Positions 59,506-64,000 of a stretch of 64,000 nucleotides of DNA are shown in pieces. The position numbers were made by a program, and so were the translations under genes. The stretch comes from Trichoplax sp. H2 (Eukaryota > Placozoa > Uniplacotomia > Trichoplacea): assembly GCA_003344405.1 (NCBI GenBank), contig NOWV01000074.1, positions 1 to 64,000 of the forward strand, given 5' to 3'. Numbering within the stretch: the stretch's first letter is position 1; the number at the start of each line of letters is the position of its first letter. The notes beneath the pieces were generated by a model. The model saw only the letters and a program-made list of their open reading frames with translations, was not told the DNA's origin and made no database searches.

Positions 59506-62500
59506 TTAATCAATCTTTACAGTTGAATAAATCTTCCAAACGAAAGCTTGCGTTGACGTAAAGCCAATTGCACCTACCGTAAAATTGCACAAAGTACAAA
59601 TCATTGGAATAATTTCTCACTTAGTGAGACGCATAAGAGACAGTAATCGTTATTATAGTACTTACCACACATCAATCCTAGTCCCAAACTAAAAATTATC
59701 ATGTATCCAAAGTAAAACGTAGTTTGAAAGAAACCATACATCCTGAAAAATTGCAAGGAAACGCGCTTATTCATTACCAACAATATTTAAGCATGGAATA
59801 AGTAATGTTTTATCGGCAAATAACCAAAATTATTAATAAAACCATTTTCTTACTTAGTTTTAAAGAAGAAATAATAAATCGAATAGCTATACACATAAAT
59901 TGAAGTCGATGCCGCAGCTAAGAAGCTTGTCCATTGCCTACAGATCAAAAGAATTTCTAATATCAACAGCGGCCCACATACTGTAGTTGAACAGGAAACT
60001 TAACTAGGATCTTATAAAGTTTGCAGAACTAACCATCTATAGTCTTCGGCATTCAATAGAAAATATGTGCACACAATAGTAACACAACTAGTTACCGCGA
60101 TGAGAATTAAAAATACCAGCAACATAAATCCATAAACGTAATAAATTTTATACGCCCAAAAGGATGTAAAAATAAAATACCTAAGTGAAAGTAAGATTGT
60201 AAAGTATCAATGTTTAGATATTATATCAATTATAAGTAATGCAGTATTTAGTGCACGATGATGATGTCAAATAGATAATAGAAATAGAAGACCGTATTTA
60301 TAGATTATGCCTTGATGCATTCAGTAATATAAAATTGTCATACATTTCAATAAAAATCGATCCAAAAGGGAGCACACCACCTAAGAATATTATAATTCCA
60401 GGTTCCATGTACCTGCAAATAGTGTTGCGACCATAATTACATCATCAATTAGCATTGCTGTACTAATCTCTACCCGATCATTTTAAAAAGTTATGTTAAG
60501 ATCGAAAAATACCATTTCTTATCCGGAATTGGTCGAGGAACTACATTCACTCTACAAGGGAAATGAGTTCCGCTGGATACATTACGACCAAGTACTGTTC
60601 CAATCAACGTTAACGGGAGAATAACAAATATACAAATACAAGCAATCGCAACCTATGAATAGCAAAAATGTAAAAGACAATATCTTCAAATTACGTCCTA
60701 TGTTAATGCAAGCGCAATGGAAATAGACATTGATTTAAACTTTACCATTGTCAGGAAAGGTATCGCTCTTGAGGCGTGATAGTAGATTGCAACGAAGTTG
60801 ATCATGAAGGCAATTCCACAAACACAAAATGGGAATAATATTGCAGCTAACAGCATTTGCTTTATCCAATCTTTCCCTAGTACAAAAATATTATTAACGA
60901 TTCTTAATAGTATTATTAAAGTGTATTTTACATAAAACACTAAACTGTAGCATACCTCCTTGTCTAACGTATAAACTGCCTCCAAAATAGCCGTTAATAG
61001 GCGACATAACCGCGTAAAAAAATATCGTTGTACTTAGTAGTGATCCCCGCCTGAAAGTGACAACAATTACATCCAATTATTAGATAATTACTAGCATTAT
61101 GATAAAACTTTCGATTTTACTAAAAATGTTAAAACATCACATAAATATAAGCAATAGATCACTTACTCTGTATATAAGTCACCAAATATAGCCACAACTA
61201 TCACACAGAAAGCAACCAGAATTAACTGGTAACCGCAACCGATTATGGACGAGAATAGCATCAAACTACTAACTGGCCGAAAAACATCTCCATGAACCTG
61301 CACATTAAATTAAAATTAGAATTGTATACGTGCCAAATATGTCTCTTTAACGCTTTACAATCATGTAGTAATTATATACCTGTTTCCACCCATATTCATC
61401 GCCCAAGTCGCGTTCCTGATAGCAATATTGAAGTTTACTTTAGTCATGTATAAAGTAATACTATTTACTATTAGCAGTAGATGACTGAAATATATTAATT
61501 GTTTAAAATTCGGCTGCATAATATCAGTCAACCCAAGCTCGATTACCAACAATAGTGTTACTGCGTGTAGGTACAGATGGTGTTCAAGCATCTAGGAGTT
61601 ATCATCTCCACTATCATAGATAACTAACTCATATTCTTACCATGTCATCAAGATCTTCATCTTTATTGTATCGAGCATAATCCTTACGTAATGTTCGCAT
61701 AAGGATCATACTTACTAGCCCAACCAAAAATATAACCATCATAAACGAGTTAAAAATGGAAAACCAATGGATCTATAAGATAATTCTTATGGTAAGAAGA
61801 TAGTCTAACACCTCTCTCGAGAATATAACGAACACAATCAAACAATGTCTGATTGGGGCTACTAACTTTATGTTGAAAGAATTTCGGATCAAGGTATTTG
61901 TCAAATCGATCAGCAAATTTAACGTTTGACTTATGCCATTTCACCTGGTAAAAAGTATAGTAATGAATATACACCATATAGGATCACATGTTTATTTATG
62001 TTCTCAATTTGTATCATCAACTATCTCTGCAATAAAGTTTATTTCATACTGTTCTCCAGTAGAGAAGTGTGAGAGGAAAAAAACTGACATCCCAATACCT
62101 CGTACGTAAAAGGAATTTTCACTCCTTTTTCCAGTTTCACTTTTACATCACTGGTCAAATTTACGTATATAATCTATGAGAAAAAGTAATAATACATTAA
62201 TCAAAACTCACAGCACCTTACTAACACCAATAAAACTGTAGAATTCCTTACCTGGTTACCATTATACCCAATGTCTAATTTCTTATGAGTCCACATATAG
62301 TAACCTATCCCTGAATCGTCCACAGAGCCAACAATACCTAACAGATCCGTAATAATGTTCGATAAAATGTTTTAAGCTGTGCTATAAGTTTGATTACTAT
62401 ATAAAACAATGATGAAATTAATGCTGCTAAATTTTTTAAAATAACGATAACAATGCAATCCTCGAAGGCCTTCTTACCCCAAACAGGTAAATCATCTGCA

Positions 62501-63370
62501 ATTAGTAAAAATTTAAAAAGCTAAATTAATGGATATCTTTCATTACACAGTAACAGTGCAACAACATACAATAAGACAGTAAGGCCCACTGCAGACATAA
62601 GAAATAAAATATGCAATGCTTATTATTATTAGGCCTACAACATACGAGCTACTTACCTAAATACATCTGATACCAGTAATGATTCTTTATTGCATATGTT
62701 AGCATATTATATCCATCTTCATCTACTTCTGTGTCACAAAATTTAATTTTTTGTACCTCGCCTAGGTAACAGTTACATGGAAGAAAGTTTAGCTTGTTTT
62801 ATCATACACGATTCGCATTTAAATGTATCTGCTAAGCTTGTACGCATATTTACGCATATGACTAAAGAGTAACTTTCAGCGTATAGTATATGCGCATCAT
62901 GTACGCAATATACCGCTCATGAGGGATTTCCCCTAAAATATACCGTTCTACGTAAACTCTATTACTGGACATGATAAACAAGTAGGCATACTTTACACTA
63001 ATAAGCTTTAAAATACCAAGCCCGTATCTAAAATTATTCTACGTAAACTCTATTATTGGACATGATAAACAAGTAGGCATCCTTTACACTAATAAACTTT
63101 AAAAATACCAAGCCTGTATCTAAAATTATTGCAGTACATTGTAACGATAATATTAGAGCACATGATTACCATACCTTTGAAATTAATTTCCAGTCCGCTA
63201 AATTGCAATTCGGTACCCTGCAAGGCTTCGCCTAATGTTTCATGATAGTGGCCAATTGTTGTCTTTTTACCACGACAAAAGGGTAGACTGAAATATTCAT
63301 AGGTTTCTTGACGGTTGTGGTAAGGTCCAACGGTATTCATCCACAAAATAACTTCTTCGCCATCTTTGTA
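59506..63370 (-). CDS. TM9SF3: Transmembrane 9 superfamily member 3, exons 2 to last
   Basis: This nonaspanin acts in Golgi/endosomal membranes and in membrane-protein sorting. Seventeen phase-consistent exons (minus strand) read: 63370-63175, 62761-62657, 62495-62478, 62337-62252, 62173-62099, 61944-61867, 61772-61641, 61415-61380, 61297-61167, 61050-60956, 60876-60746, 60652-60513, 60412-60344, 60180-60034, 59937-59854, 59742-59666, 59573-59506. All have GT-AG borders and sum to 555 codons plus a stop. Signatures are [113 protein letters not shown] and the C-terminal VKID. Human TM9SF3 has about 589 residues. The missing roughly 30 are the signal peptide, so exon 1 was not found and is probably right of the window. 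Confidence 0.95.
62946..63130. repeat. 91-bp tandem duplication in a TM9SF3 intron
   Basis: Unit 1 from 62946 and unit 2 from 63037 (TTCTACGTAAACTCTATTA...) differ by only a few bases. The repeat lies in the intron between exons 63370-63175 and 62761-62657. Confidence 0.85.
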
Positions 63371-64000
63371 CTAAAATATTCAATATTATACTGTTACATT
63401 TCAGAATGTTCTACACGATACATACACATATTAATGTATACAGATAATCTGTTGTCAGATTGGAACATCAAAAACTTAGCCATTGTTGTCAGTTAAGATA
63501 CTTTCTTAGTAAATAAGATTCGACAAAGAAAGCTCTAATGATATCATGAGGTCAAAAAAGTCTAGTGCTTGATACATGTACTAAGACAGTCGCTGCAATT
63601 ATCATCAGCAACTACTATCATTTAGAGTACGGCAAAGTATTCCAATTTAACATGCTAATATTCATTGGTAGCCTACAAATAGTCTATATTCAAAGTAGAT
63701 AAAAAGCTGTGTGCACATACATATCTGATATCATGGACTATGGAATGGAAATTCCCAAGAACAACGCTAATTTGTAAAACTAGAGGGTGTACGGTACAGT
63801 ATAATCGATAATAATTTATATAAGAACAAATATAGCTAAAATTGAGCAGACAAATTAATAATAATTTAATAGCAGATTTCAACTATTATACTTTTGCAGG
63901 AAATTAGCACAATCAGCTATACTTTTAGCTAAGAATACACTATCAATTGTACAATTGAATTAAGTACGGGCATAACTTTCCTAACAAATAATTTTGATCG
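63371..64000 (-). other. Presumed first intron of TM9SF3
   Basis: The exon ending at 63370 starts in phase 0 after a TTTTAG acceptor, so an upstream exon with the signal peptide is required. A hydrophobic minus-strand frame near 63880 resembles a signal peptide but has no ATG. No convincing first exon was found here. Confidence 0.5.

Noticed and set aside
63673-63882. Hydrophobic minus-strand frame (KSAIKLLLICLLNFSYICS) as the TM9SF3 signal-peptide exon
   Set aside because: It starts with TTG, has no ATG upstream in frame, and has no phase-0 donor that joins to the exon at 63370.

Overview
The window is AT-rich eukaryotic, animal-type DNA. It holds an array of intronless rhodopsin-like receptor genes, an intron-rich TM9SF3 gene, cathepsin A-type serine carboxypeptidases and scattered LTR retroelement remnants. 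The architecture (single-exon GPCR tandem arrays, introns of about 90-450 bp, high AT, sparse repeats) suggests an early-branching metazoan, most likely a placozoan such as Trichoplax. That is an inference from style and protein families, not from a database match. Four N runs mark assembly gaps (7867-7886, 9194-9213, 42125-42174, 42495-42544).

Positions 1-48,400 are a one-strand (+) array of class A GPCR genes of one family. Five are intact (4219, 21483, 28340, 36112, 47265). One is cut by the left edge (2-229). Three are decayed (relics at 706-953 and 34361-34487, and a nearly full-length pseudogene at 14475-15432). All intact copies keep N1.50, D2.50, the C3.25/ECL2 cysteines, an E-R-(Y/F/C) motif and NPLLY. 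All lack the TM6 toggle tryptophan. The genes at 21.5 and 28.3 kb are a recent segmental duplicate that includes 5' flanks.

Between the receptors lie LTR remnants. These are a PBS-bearing LTR with a perfect heat-shock element (1079-1353), solo LTRs with perfect 5-bp target duplications (16318, 17874, 41312, 41835), an older relative at 32536, and a cluster at 7.4-9.9 kb. In that cluster an identical LTR appears three times around two gaps. One copy splits an ankyrin-repeat exon whose reading frame is exactly continuous once the LTR is discounted. The small contig holding it may be misplaced.

Positions 51,100-63,400 are all on the minus strand. They hold a carboxypeptidase pseudogene (51119-52499), an intact intronless cathepsin A-like carboxypeptidase (55732-57180), a minisatellite-like triple repeat upstream of it, and 17 exons of TM9SF3 (59506-63370). 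The TM9SF3 chain is continuous from just after the signal peptide to the canonical C-terminal VKID. Its first exon was not found and probably lies beyond the right edge.

The receptors would act at the cell surface. The carboxypeptidase would act in the secretory or lysosomal pathway and TM9SF3 in Golgi/endosomal membranes. Nothing in the layout implies that they work as one pathway.
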